In this document: positions 18,673 through 27,452 of the stretch, one piece after another
Position numbering within the stretch: the stretch's first letter is position 1
Layout: each line of letters opens with the position of its first letter
Assembly (NCBI RefSeq): GCF_016031655.1
Contig: NZ_JACCHQ010000018.1
Span: forward strand, 105,216-169,215
Length of the DNA: 64,000 bases
Source of the DNA: Bradyrhizobium glycinis
GTDB taxonomy: Bacteria; Pseudomonadota; Alphaproteobacteria; Rhizobiales; Xanthobacteraceae
Direction of reading: 5' to 3'
Made by a program: the position numbers and the translations under genes
The notes under the pieces: generated by a model
What the model was told of the DNA's origin: nothing
Database searches by the model: none
Seen by the model: only the letters and a program-made list of their open reading frames with translations

Positions 18673-19821
18673 ATGAGAGAAGCAAAAAAGGGCTACATTG
18701 AGGTTGCATTCAACGGCTCTCTCGCAGGCATTCCGCTAGATGCGCAATTTAGGCTGCCAGCCAAAGGCGTCACAGCGATATTTGGTCCGCCCGGGTGCGG
18801 CAAGACGGCACTCGCGCGCTGCATCGCTGGCGTACAGCGTCTATCGAACGGATTCTGTGCCATCGACGGAGAGATCTGGCAGGATGAGAGGACCTTTCGA
18901 CCGCATCTTCTGCGTCGCGCCGCTTATGTATTCCAGCTCCCAATTCTTCCTTCCCATTTGTCTGTACGGCGCACCCTCTTATATTACGCTTCATCGGAGC
19001 CGACACTGATCGATTTTCATGGTGTGGTCGAATTGCTCGATTTGGCGCCACTGCTCGAGCGTTTGCCATCACATCTTTCCGCGGCCCAGCGACAGCGCCT
19101 TGCTCTTGGCAGCGCGCTGATAGGCCAGCCTCGGCTACTTTTGATGGACGATCCGCTTTTTGTACTCGACCGTTCCGCCAAATGCGAGATCCTGCCATTT
19201 CTAGAGCGAATGCGGGAGACGCTCCAATTGCCGATGATCTACATCAGCGATGACATCGCTGATATCGAGCGCTTTGCCGATCGTCTCGTCATGATGAAAG
19301 ACGGCGCCGTGATTGCGGCCGGGTCGCTCAATGACATTCAGAGCGATCCGGTGCTTGCCGGGCGGGGCGAAGCGGCCGTATGTCTCGATACGGTGGTCGG
19401 CGGCTATGATGGACGGTATGGGCTAACCATGCTCCGCCTCAAAACTGCGCGCCTTCTTATACCTGGAGTGCCGCTTAGACCGGGCTCGCAGCTGCGGCTG
19501 CGCATCGCGGCGAGCGACGTCAGCATTGCGAGCGAGCCTCCGCGCGCGAGCTCCATCCTCAATGCAGTTCCGGCACGCATCAAAGCATCACTGCCGTACG
19601 ACGAGGCTCATGTCACCTTGGTTCTGGCTATTGAAGCTGGCTGCTCTGGCGTACCGCTCTTGGCGCGCATCACGCGGCGCTCCTTTGATACGCTACAGCT
19701 CGGCGATGGAGCGAATGTATTCGCGGAGATTGCGCGCGCCGTTCCGCTTGGGACCCCGAGCGGTTGCTTGCAAGGTCCCCCACATCAGCATGAGAACGTT
19801 CGACAGCCGATGTCACGATGA
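18673..19821 (+). CDS. modC: Molybdate ABC transporter ATP-binding protein ModC
   Basis: A 382-residue ABC ATPase with Walker A GPPGCGKT (38-45), signature LSAAQRQRLALG, Walker B LLLMDDP (with D in place of the usual catalytic E in the LLLMDEP form), and a C-terminal mop/TOBE region (GSQLRLRIAASDVSIA, INLxxA-like repeat) that binds molybdate or regulates transport. Molybdate is needed for FeMo-co, which explains its place beside nif genes. It stands alone: no modA or modB is in the window. ATG 18673 follows AGGTGTAGG. A TTGG-N10-GC element (about 18637-18655) is a possible weak RpoN site. Because the signature is LSAAQ and Walker B ends in DD, activity should be tested. Confidence 0.88.
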   Translation: MREAKKGYIEVAFNGSLAGIPLDAQFRLPAKGVTAIFGPPGCGKTALARCIAGVQRLSNGFCAIDGEIWQDERTFRPHLLRRAAYVFQLPILPSHLSVRRTLLYYASSEPTLIDFHGVVELLDLAPLLERLPSHLSAAQRQRLALGSALIGQPRLLLMDDPLFVLDRSAKCEILPFLERMRETLQLPMIYISDDIADIERFADRLVMMKDGAVIAAGSLNDIQSDPVLAGRGEAAVCLDTVVGGYDGRYGLTMLRLKTARLLIPGVPLRPGSQLRLRIAASDVSIASEPPRASSILNAVPARIKASLPYDEAHVTLVLAIEAGCSGVPLLARITRRSFDTLQLGDGANVFAEIARAVPLGTPSGCLQGPPHQHENVRQPMSR

Positions 19822-20020
19822 AGCCGTTGCTCTAAGGAACGAAGAACGGGTTTGGACCAGACGCTTGCAGCCGGGCACCTTAGTGCGGTCGCTCAAAGCT
19901 CGAGTGTTCTCAAAAAAGATTTCTACGTGCGTTAGTGCTGATCGAGGCACAAGCGCGCCAGCATGCCCGTAGCCCTCGATGGGCTGGCCTTGTTCCGACG
20001 ATTCCAATCTGGAGGACGGA

Positions 20021-20035
20021 TGGCATATAGCTTGC
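20021..20035 (+). promoter_or_regulatory. RpoN -24/-12 promoter of ahpCD
   Basis: TGGCAT-N5-TTGC, an almost perfect sigma-54 element, 49 bp ahead of the ahpC ATG. I could not find an exact TGT-N10-ACA NifA site in the 170 bp above it. Confidence 0.75.
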
Positions 20036-20083
20036 TTCACCAGTGAAGTTGAGATCTACAAGAAAGCAAGATGTGAGGACAGC

Positions 20084-20638
20084 ATGCTCGGAATTGGGAG
20101 TCAGTTACCGCCTTTTGAAATCACAGGCGTGAAGCCCGGCTTTCAAGTGCAGGAAGAAGACGGACAGAGTGCATTCCAGACGCTGACCGAAACGAGCTTC
20201 CCAAACAAGTGGAAAATTATCTTCTTCTATCCCAAGGATTTTACCTTCGTCTGCCCGACAGAGATCGCCGAGTTTGCCCGGCTTTCCAAGGAATTCGCGG
20301 ACCGGGACGCGGTTGTACTGGGTGGTTCAACTGACAACGAGTTCTGCAAGCTCGCCTGGCGTCGCTCACATGTCGACCTACACAATCTATCAATTTGGCA
20401 GTTTGCCGACACAAAGGGAACGCTCGTCGATGGCCTTGGCGTGCGTTCACCCGAGGGGGTTGCCTATCGTTACACCTATATTGTTGACCCCGAAAACACG
20501 ATCCAGCACGTCTATGCGACCAACCTTAGTGTCGGGCGCAGTCCCAAGGACACGCTACGCGTTCTTGACGCACTGCAAACGGGCGAGCTCTGTCCCTGCA
20601 ATCGCGAAGTTGGCGGCGAAACCCTGAAGCTTTCTTGA
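20084..20638 (+). CDS. ahpC: Alkyl hydroperoxide reductase AhpC (2-Cys peroxiredoxin)
   Basis: A 184-residue peroxiredoxin with the peroxidatic cysteine C57 in FTFVCPTE and a C-terminal CPC motif (C170, C172) for resolution. It reduces organic and hydrogen peroxide in the cytoplasm. The partner reductant is supplied by AhpD, encoded 6 bases downstream. A sigma-54 promoter replaces the usual OxyR-type control, so expression is expected in nitrogen-fixing bacteroids, protecting nitrogenase from peroxides. ATG 20084 follows GTGAGGAC. A longer frame upstream runs through the promoter and is rejected. Confidence 0.93.
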   Translation: MLGIGSQLPPFEITGVKPGFQVQEEDGQSAFQTLTETSFPNKWKIIFFYPKDFTFVCPTEIAEFARLSKEFADRDAVVLGGSTDNEFCKLAWRRSHVDLHNLSIWQFADTKGTLVDGLGVRSPEGVAYRYTYIVDPENTIQHVYATNLSVGRSPKDTLRVLDALQTGELCPCNREVGGETLKLS

Positions 20639-20644
20639 GGCAGT

Positions 20645-21193
20645 ATGTCGTCGATCGAACAATTGAACGACAGAATCCCCGATTTCGCGAAGGATGTCAG
20701 GCTTAATTTGTCCACTTTGATGGCCGATGAGACACTCTCGCCGGAACGGAAATACGGACTGCTGCTGGCGAGCGCAATCGCCACCCGCAATGCAGGCCTG
20801 ATTGCCGCGGTGGAGTCCGACGCGCGCGCCGTGATGACATCTACCGCGATCGGAGCAGCGAAAGCCGCAGCCTCCCTAGTGGCAATGAACAACGTATACT
20901 ACCGCTTCGCTCACCTCGTTTCCGACCCGGAATACAAGACGATGCCGCCACGGCTGTGTATGAATGTGATCGGCAATACCGGCGTGGACAAGTCCGATTT
21001 TGAGCTATGGTCGCTTGCGGTCTCCGCCATAAACGGCTGCGGCGCCTGCATCGATGCCCACGAGAAGACCCTGCGAGTGGCCGGCATCAGTTCCAGAGCG
21101 ATCCAGACAGCCGTGCGCTTTGCCGCGATCATGCAGTCAGTTGCGATCGCAATCGAGGCCGGCGGGCCCAACCCGTTTCAGGCGAGGGGCTAA
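20645..21193 (+). CDS. ahpD: Alkylhydroperoxidase AhpD
   Basis: A 182-residue all-helical AhpD-family protein with the active site CGACIDAH (C132, C135, H139). It passes electrons from a lipoyl/NADH system to AhpC and has weak peroxidase activity of its own. It is co-transcribed with ahpC (6 bp gap, TTGAGG ribosome-binding site). Length and motif are complete. Confidence 0.93.
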   Translation: MSSIEQLNDRIPDFAKDVRLNLSTLMADETLSPERKYGLLLASAIATRNAGLIAAVESDARAVMTSTAIGAAKAAASLVAMNNVYYRFAHLVSDPEYKTMPPRLCMNVIGNTGVDKSDFELWSLAVSAINGCGACIDAHEKTLRVAGISSRAIQTAVRFAAIMQSVAIAIEAGGPNPFQARG

Positions 21194-21217
21194 TCCTTCC
21201 TCCGCCACGACATTCCA

Positions 21218-21236
21218 GGCGCCACTCAGTGGCGCC
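21218..21236. terminator. Palindrome between convergent ahpD and fixX
   Basis: GGCGCCACT-C-AGTGGCGCC is a perfect 9-bp stem with a 1-base centre, 25 bases after the ahpD stop. No U-run follows on either strand, so it may act as a bidirectional weak terminator or mRNA stabiliser. Confidence 0.45.
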
Positions 21237-21371
21237 AAGAACCAGCCCTTCGGCTCCGGAAATGGCGTGACATCCGCAATGTCATGTCTTGCGCGGCGCT
21301 CAGCGGATGCGCCACAGATACTTTGGGGCCCTCGCCTAACGACGGTCGCAGCACGGCCGTTTATTTCACCA

Positions 21372-21683
21372 TCACCCAAACTTGAATAGCACTCCATACC
21401 CACCGCGCGGATGGCTCCATTGGATGTCGCCGGTGGACTCGGCGATCACGCGGCAGGTGCCGCACTCGATGCAGCCGTCAACTGTTATCTCGACCTGGCC
21501 GTCGTCGTTCAGCTCGTAGCACCGGGCGGGGCAGGCTTTCAAAAGAGCAAGTAGCTGCGGCGACGGAGTCGTGTGCGGACGGATCTTGACGTGAGGATGA
21601 CCGACGTCCACCACATAGCGGTTGTAGTACAGCTTGTCTTCGACGCGCACTGGGGCTTCGACATTCATGCTTTCGCTTTCCAT
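21372..21683 (-). CDS. fixX: Ferredoxin-like protein FixX
   Basis: A protein of 98-103 residues with the cysteine cluster CIECGTCRV and an upstream CPARCYE, typical of FixX, the ferredoxin-like partner of the FixABCX electron-bifurcating flavoprotein complex that passes electrons to nitrogenase reductase. It is last in the nifH...fixBCX transcription unit, 23 bases after fixC. MNVEAPVR (ATG 21668), preceded by GGAAAGCG, is the more likely start. Confidence 0.95.
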   Translation of the reverse strand: MESESMNVEAPVRVEDKLYYNRYVVDVGHPHVKIRPHTTPSPQLLALLKACPARCYELNDDGQVEITVDGCIECGTCRVIAESTGDIQWSHPRGGYGVLFKFG

Positions 21684-21706
21684 TGCTGAACTTCACAGTG
21701 TTGCGG

Positions 21707-23017
21707 TCAACGCCAGGCCCGAGCAAATCGATAAACATCACCGAGAAGACCTGTCCATGACCGCGCCTTGACAAAAGATTGCAGGGTCGCCTTCTCCTTC
21801 TCAGCCTTGGGCGTACCATCGATCCGCACAAAGTTTTGCATCGCCTTCGAGATCAGCTGCGGATAGGTGAGAAAGAAGTTTTGTGAATGGGTATGCATCA
21901 GGGGCGGCAAATCTTTGTACTTCTTTAGATCTTTGATGACGAAGGAATCGTCCAACCTCTTCTTGTAGATCGACAGATTTGTGGCGTTCATCGGCTCGCC
22001 GCGCGCTTTCACCAGACTTATCGCTTCGGCGGCGATGCGGCCGGAAGTCATTGCGAGATTGGAGCCCTCACGATGAATGGCATTGTTGAGCTGGGCCGCA
22101 TCGCCCACCACGACCCAGCCTTCCCCATAAAGCTGCGGGATGGACTTGTAACCGCCTTCAGGAATGAGATGCGCCGAGTACTCCTTGACTTCGGACCCTG
22201 CTATCAGGGGCGACACAGAAGGATGTCTCTTGAATTGATCGAGCAGGCCGTAGGGGGTTTGGCCCGTGCGCTGGAAGTCGGTGACCAGACAACCGATGCC
22301 GAGCGAAATGCACTCCTTATTGGCGTAGATGAAACCCATTCCAGTCATGCCGCGGGAAATGGTACCGGCCGCCTCGATCACGACGCCTTCATCGCCTTTG
22401 AGATTGAAGCGCGCCTCGATAGTTTCGCGAGGCAAGAAGTGCATTTCCTTCACCGCGAGCGCAACGCTATCAGGTGCCGGGCGGTCGCGCAGGCCCGCGC
22501 GCGTCCCGAGCAGGCCATTGACCCCTTCGGCTAGCACGACAACATCGGCATGTATTTCGCCGTCTCGGCGATCGGTACGAACACCGATGACCCGTCCACG
22601 GTCGTCCCGTACGAGTTCTGTGACGGTCGTCTCGCACAGCACCGTCGCGCCAGCCTCCCGCACCTTGGAAGAGAACCATTTGTCAAACTGCGCACGGATA
22701 ATCGTATAGCGGTTTGGCCGCTCCTCATTGAAATCCTCCGAGCGGAAATGCATGCCGACGTGGGAGCGGTCGTCCATCATCCAGAACCTCTGCTCGATCA
22801 GGTGACGTTCGAGCGGCGCCTCCTCTCGAAACTCGGGGACCAGCTTCTCCATCATGTCGGCATAGAGGATGGCGCCCTGCACATTCTTCGATCCGGGATA
22901 TTCGCCCCGCTCGAGTTGCAGCACCTTCATGCCGTGTTTCGCCATGGTCAATGCCGCCGCGTTGCCGGCCATACCAGCTCCGACCACGATCGCATCGAAT
23001 CTCTCTTCAATCATCAC
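21707..23017 (-). CDS. fixC: FixC, flavoprotein-ubiquinone oxidoreductase of FixABCX
   Basis: A 436-residue FAD protein with the N-terminal dinucleotide-binding motif VVGAGMAGNAAAL and the ETF-QO-like motif ERGEYPGSKNVQGAILY. The C-terminal VVGDAAQLNN is the second FAD contact. It is membrane-associated and takes part in generating low-potential electrons for nitrogenase. It lies 8 bp after fixB. All family motifs and the length are normal. Confidence 0.97.
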   Translation of the reverse strand: MMIEERFDAIVVGAGMAGNAAALTMAKHGMKVLQLERGEYPGSKNVQGAILYADMMEKLVPEFREEAPLERHLIEQRFWMMDDRSHVGMHFRSEDFNEERPNRYTIIRAQFDKWFSSKVREAGATVLCETTVTELVRDDRGRVIGVRTDRRDGEIHADVVVLAEGVNGLLGTRAGLRDRPAPDSVALAVKEMHFLPRETIEARFNLKGDEGVVIEAAGTISRGMTGMGFIYANKECISLGIGCLVTDFQRTGQTPYGLLDQFKRHPSVSPLIAGSEVKEYSAHLIPEGGYKSIPQLYGEGWVVVGDAAQLNNAIHREGSNLAMTSGRIAAEAISLVKARGEPMNATNLSIYKKRLDDSFVIKDLKKYKDLPPLMHTHSQNFFLTYPQLISKAMQNFVRIDGTPKAEKEKATLQSFVKARSWTGLLGDVYRFARAWR

Positions 23018-23025
23018 CCTCTCCT

Positions 23026-24135
23026 CTAGACCGCAATCCGGGCGCGCGAATTCGGCAAAAGCCGGGCACGAAATGCGGCCGTCAGCGCCGGTAGCAATTG
23101 TATGGCATCACTCACGATCGCGAGATGGGCGAAGTCGAAGATCGGAGCGTTCTTATCAGTATTGACGGCGACGATCAGATCCGCGCCCTCCACGCCAACC
23201 CGGTGCTGAATCGCTCCGGAAATGCCGGCGGCAATATAGAGCCTTGGCCGGATCGTTTTGCCCGTTTGGCCGATTTGCCGGTCAGACGTAACCCAGCCTT
23301 TTTGGACCAGAGGACGCGAGCAGCCGTATTCAGCGCCAAGCAGTGTTGCGAGCTCGCGCACCAATCGAAAGTTCTCAGGCGATCCTAGTCCCAGACCTCC
23401 TGCAACTACGAAGTCGGCATAGGCCAGGTTGGACGTTTCTGCATCGCGGTCGGGCAGGAACGACAATATTTTTGTGACAATGTCGTCTTCGATAAGACCG
23501 AGTGGATGGACGATGATATGAGCGGCATCGCGTGCGACGCGCTGAGGCATCGGCATGACCCGCGGGCGGACGGTTGCCATCTGCGGACGATAGTTCAAGG
23601 TATAGATCGTGCAGAGCAGCGAACCGCCAAAGGTCGGACGCGTTGCCGCAAGCGAACCATCGGCGTCGACTTCCAGCGCGGTGCAGTCGGCGGTGAGCCC
23701 CGTCGACAGGGTCGTCGCCACGGAGCCTGCGAGATCGCGACCGAGCGTCGTCGCCCCCAATAGCAGGATCTCGGGCTTGTAGGTGTTGACGAGTTCGGTT
23801 AGCGCCTTGGTATAGGATTCGTTGCGGTATTCCGACAAAACATTGTCGCTCACGAGATAGGCCAGATCGGCGCCATAGCAAAAGGCATCAAGCGCAGCGT
23901 TACGTGTGTGCTGCCCCTCCGGACCGATAACGACAGCGGCAAGATTCACTTTTAACTTGTCGGCAAGCCTGCGCCCGGCACCCATGAGCTCCCAGGAAAC
24001 CGGATGCACCTTGCCGCGCTCCAACTCAACAAAGACCCAAACGTGCTTGTACGCCTTAAAGTGCTCCGGTAGGTCTTTTTTCGCTGCTGCGCGGTTGGCC
24101 GCCGACGGCATGGCCGCTCTGGTGACATTGCTCAT
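23026..24135 (-). CDS. fixB: FixB, electron-transfer flavoprotein alpha subunit
   Basis: A 369-residue ETF-alpha. The C-terminal FAD-binding stretch (VVAGGLGLGS, RQIGQTGKTIRPRLYIAAGISGA by position, residues ~250-320, AVNTDKNAPIF) is intact. Its normal partner FixA (ETF-beta) is missing directly upstream, where only a short fixA-like relic remains. In B. japonicum a functional fixA lies elsewhere, with fixR-nifA. Confidence 0.97.
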   Translation of the reverse strand: MSNVTRAAMPSAANRAAAKKDLPEHFKAYKHVWVFVELERGKVHPVSWELMGAGRRLADKLKVNLAAVVIGPEGQHTRNAALDAFCYGADLAYLVSDNVLSEYRNESYTKALTELVNTYKPEILLLGATTLGRDLAGSVATTLSTGLTADCTALEVDADGSLAATRPTFGGSLLCTIYTLNYRPQMATVRPRVMPMPQRVARDAAHIIVHPLGLIEDDIVTKILSFLPDRDAETSNLAYADFVVAGGLGLGSPENFRLVRELATLLGAEYGCSRPLVQKGWVTSDRQIGQTGKTIRPRLYIAAGISGAIQHRVGVEGADLIVAVNTDKNAPIFDFAHLAIVSDAIQLLPALTAAFRARLLPNSRARIAV

Positions 24136-24139
24136 GCTC

Positions 24140-24650
24140 TAAATTCCCTTCAAAGATAGGCGCGCCGGCGCCACAGGTTTGCTTTCTGGCTCCGTTGACT
24201 GGAGATCACCTTTGGTCAGCAAGTGGCCGGGTTGCTCCGCCCCGTCAGCTTGGTCCGACCGGCTGCACAACAAGATCCATAATGGCGATAGACGTTCCGG
24301 TCAGGCCGAAGATGTCTTCCACATTGGAGCCTTGTGCGCCGGTCTCGACGAGCGCGACCGCCGCGGTCAGGGCACCGCCGTGATTCTGGCCGATCGCCTC
24401 CATGCCTGAGTTGGCAAGACCGTTCGCTGCGCAATACCTGTGCGTCACTTTCAGCCCAGCGGATCCACATAGAACGTGGCGACGAGGGCGATACCGGCAA
24501 CGCATCTGTCACGCATTCCATCTCGCGCCTCGAGCGCCGACTACCCGCATGAGCCGACCTTGGCCCTCTTCCTGAAGTGCCATCCGCCATGAGCTCGATA
24601 CAAATCCGAGCAGAATTAAAGGCCGACTTGATGCGGAAGACGATGTGCAT
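24140..24650 (-). pseudogene. Probable fixA relic upstream of fixB
   Basis: At ATG 24650 (with a good GGAGAGGAC ribosome-binding site) a frame opens MHIVFRIKSAFNSARICIEL, matching the FixA N terminus MHIVVCIK..PDSAQIRV at about half of the first 17 positions. After this the ETF-beta sequence is lost. A different frame (24245-24505) reads GMEAIGQNHGGALTAAVALVETG..., which I cannot name. Position between nifW and fixB is exactly where fixA sits in fixABCX operons. The ribosome-binding site survives although the gene is gone. Confidence 0.5.
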
Positions 24651-25108
24651 GTCCTCTCCAGCTGTAGCGAGAACCGGCGACTTCGCCATTGACCACCATC
24701 TCACCGTCAGTTCGCTCGCGTCAAAAACCATCTCGAACGGACCTGTGCGATTGTAGGCCACGAGATGATGCCGCAGCGCTCGCAGGCAGTAAAAGCTGCA
24801 TCATGGGTCTTCCTTCACTCTCATTTCGGACGATTACCGTCGTTCGGTAGCGACGATCTGATGGGCAGGACAACAGCAAGTGTCGTACCAGTTGCAAAGA
24901 CGATTGAAAGTTGGTCGAGCGTGATGGCTTCGGGGACACTTGAAAAAGCGACTGATACCGCGGACACGACCAGCCCAGACATGGGTCGGGAATACGACAG
25001 TCGTCGCTCGGGTCATGACTGCTGAGAGTTGTCCTATGAGGGCGAGGGCTGCACACGGGGTTGCCATGGCGGCCCCTTCGGCAATCTTGCTTCCAGTGGA
25101 TCGCCAGA

Positions 25109-25450
25109 TCACTTCAGTTCGCTCAAAGGGACAAAGGCCGTGGCCTTCTTAGCGTCTACGACGGCATCCTTCAAAACCTTGAACACTCGCTGGTCAATCG
25201 GTGACGATGCAACGAAATCGGCATAGGCCTGCTCCAGCATCGTCTTGCACCGAGCTCTGATTTCCGGCTCCGGGGCACCAGCAAATTGCTCTTTGTCTAA
25301 GTATTGTCCCATGCGCTTTAGAATGTGAAGGCGCGCGACATTCACGATCTTAGGATCGTAATCGACGCCTAGCAGCGAAAAAAACTCCTCGGCGGACGAG
25401 GCCTTGTTAAGCCGAACCAGGATACCGGTTGCCGGGCATGGGTTGATCAT
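25109..25450 (-). CDS. nifW: NifW, nitrogenase-stabilising protein
   Basis: A 113-residue protein (MINPCPATGILVRLNKASSAEEFFSLLGVDYDP...) typical of NifW, with the conserved SAEEFF-LGV and NVARLHILKRMGQYL motifs. It associates with MoFe protein and helps it against oxygen or in maturation. Its position after nifQ and before fixB follows the rhizobial order. ATG 25450 is chosen from the family start. The open frame upstream is the nifV relic. Confidence 0.93.
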   Translation of the reverse strand: MINPCPATGILVRLNKASSAEEFFSLLGVDYDPKIVNVARLHILKRMGQYLDKEQFAGAPEPEIRARCKTMLEQAYADFVASSPIDQRVFKVLKDAVVDAKKATAFVPLSELK

Positions 25451-25479
25451 CGAAAACTTTTCCTTCGAATTCGCTTTAG

Positions 25480-26215
25480 GCAGTTGATGAGGGATGGCGC
25501 CCGTTGACCGTGCCGTCCTGCCTCGCATAGCGGGTTCGCATCGCCACAGCCCGATTCCGGGAAACGGATCTCCAAATTTCGCTGCCCAGATCGGCAGGCA
25601 CGCCGGTGAGGCGCCAGCCGATGAAGTTACGGGATCAATAGCCAAACCACGCTCTATGTCGACGCCTGTTAGGACGGTCGCAGGACCGGAAATCAGCCGC
25701 GCGAGAGGACGCCGATTGGCCTTCCGGGGGCGGCTCGCCATTGGGCAGGAGATCACAGCATGTATGGCGGAACGGGCAGTAAGATCTGGAGGTGAGATCG
25801 CATCAGAGGATCTGGCGTGCGGAAGCTGGACGCCGGCCGCACCATCAACGACATCGGACGCCGTCCTTGCCACGCTTCGGTTTGCGAAAGATCGACGCAA
25901 ATGCTGCTGGATAGGGCTTTTCACCGGGACGGGTTGCCAAGCATCCGCACACGTCGCGCCACATCGCCGCGAGCGCTTGGCGCTCGACCGGCAGCTGTGG
26001 TCAGCGGAAGAGCTGCTTCGACAATGGCGCAAATGGCGGCGATCTCCTCGCCGCCCGTCGCCGGCGTTCCCGCCTCGATTTCCGTGAACCCGGCCCGCCG
26101 CCTGGGCGATTGTTAGCTTTTTCCTCTTTGTGAAAGCAACGCCAGGTGCCTGCTCACCGTCACTCGATGTCGTGTCGTTTCGCACAATGGACCTGGCGCG
26201 CACCTGGTCGGACCA
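25480..26215 (-). pseudogene. nifV: Decayed homocitrate synthase gene nifV
   Basis: Reading the minus strand from about 26190, one frame gives RNDTTSSDGEQAPGVAF and then KLTIAQA, the N-terminal catalytic motif of NifV/IPMS enzymes (DDTTLRDGEQ-PGVAF). A +1 shift near 26105 continues as GFTEIEAGTPATGGEEIAAICAIVEAALPL, again typical NifV (EIGxPAMGxEE). Beyond about 26000 only traces remain (TGVDIERGLAID near 25640). The two conserved aspartate/arginine motifs are damaged (LRD has become SSD). Position between nifQ and nifW matches diazotrophic bradyrhizobia that keep nifV. Loss fits reliance on plant homocitrate. Confidence 0.75.
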
Positions 26216-26604
26216 AGACGATTTGGCGGGGCTGCTGGCGGCAGTCACGCAAGAGCTCCTTATTGGTTAACCCACCTATCCTTCAGCAACCAGCATGCCA
26301 GCCGTCCGTCCCAGGCAACCTATTGACGAACCTAACTCTTCCGTCGTCGCCTTCCTCAGCAAATGAATTGTCGCAAGTGCGACACGTCTTAAAGCGGACG
26401 TTTTGATTATTGTTGCCCCGAGTTCAAACGTTAGCAATTGCGCGCGCCAGGAAATTGTCACGGACCACTGCCTTAGACACGTGGCCAGTCGCTCACATCG
26501 AAACGGCGTCAGCCGCGTCCTCATCTTCCGCGCGACTTACCGGATCCGGCGAGACTAACTCAGATGGCGAGGCTGCGGACCCTTGCAACAGTTCGGATGG
26601 CCAG

Positions 26605-27369
26605 TCACCGGCAACGCCGATCGCGAGCCGCCGGCAACAGAACATCGCGCCGGCGCTCGGCCATCCGACTCTCACCGCTCTCTTCGCCGAAGCAGAGATT
26701 GAAGTCGTCACATTGCTTGCACACAGGTGCTTTGCACATCACGAGGCCCTCATTCTCGCAAAGCATGCGGTAGAAGAAGCGCTTCCAACGCATATTGTTG
26801 ACATTGCGCGTGGCGAGCGGCGCGAAATGGCGGCTCAGCAGCCGAAATAGTTCGCCACGATTGCGCAAGCCGAGAGCTTGCCACAGATGGCCTGGCTCAA
26901 TGGCGCGGCGCGCGATCATCGCAGCCAGCCAGCTGCCGATATCCCCTTCCGTCGAGCGTTGCTTGAGCAAGAGATCGCGCAGCATCGTGATCTCGTCATC
27001 CCCTTCCCACTTGGGAGCCGAGAGTTGCTCGGCGAGCTTGACCTCAACCGACGGGAAGTACTGCTCCAGCAGAGCCGCCAGTTCATGACGGGACAAGCCG
27101 GTCTTCTCGGGAAGGGAGCCACCATCCATTGTGGCAGCCACCAGGATAGACGCCAGAATATGGCGATCGAAATTGCTGTCGGTGGCGATATCGCTATCTG
27201 CAGGAGGCGCACCGGTGAGCAGGCGGTAGGTTTCAATTCCCCAATGCATCCAGCTGTTGGTATCAACGGCAGCCATTAACGAAAGGGAGCGCGCTTCGGA
27301 CATAATTTCGCGGGTTTCACAGTGATCCGGGCTCCCCGCCGCATCCTGGTTTTCGCTACACTCGATCAT
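26605..27369 (-). CDS. nifQ: NifQ, molybdenum donor for FeMo-co
   Basis: A protein of about 254 residues ending in the NifQ metal motif C-x4-C-x2-C-x5-C (MCKAPVCKQCDDFNLC). NifQ carries a Mo-Fe-S cluster that delivers molybdenum to NifEN/NifH. It has typical length with a somewhat extended N terminus. I choose ATG 27369 (GGGAGG upstream) rather than the first in-frame codon at 27414. It follows nifH by about 80 bases and shares its promoter. Confidence 0.92.
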   Translation of the reverse strand: MIECSENQDAAGSPDHCETREIMSEARSLSLMAAVDTNSWMHWGIETYRLLTGAPPADSDIATDSNFDRHILASILVAATMDGGSLPEKTGLSRHELAALLEQYFPSVEVKLAEQLSAPKWEGDDEITMLRDLLLKQRSTEGDIGSWLAAMIARRAIEPGHLWQALGLRNRGELFRLLSRHFAPLATRNVNNMRWKRFFYRMLCENEGLVMCKAPVCKQCDDFNLCFGEESGESRMAERRRDVLLPAARDRRCR

Positions 27370-27419
27370 CAGGATGCCGGCCTCCCGGGATGGGCGGGTG
27401 AGGGAGACCGGCATCCGTC

Positions 27420-27440
27420 GCGGCCCTTCGCGAGGGCCGC
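27420..27440 (-). promoter_or_regulatory. Stable hairpin just after nifH
   Basis: GCGGCCCT-TCGCG-AGGGCCGC starts 13 bases past the nifH stop on the minus strand. There is no U-run. Such a stem typically protects the 3' end of the very abundant nifH message while allowing some read-through to nifQ. Confidence 0.6.
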
Positions 27441-27452
27441 GGCTCGCGACCT

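Noticed and set aside
24246..24275. tts-box-like GTCAGCTTGGTCCGACC on the plus strand
   Set aside because: No gene follows on that strand, the interior does not keep G12/A13/AG spacing or the terminal TA, and it lies within the relic ahead of fixB.
26610..26850. Plus-strand frames opposite nifQ
   Set aside because: They are the complement of the nifQ coding sequence, which carries the intact Cys motif.
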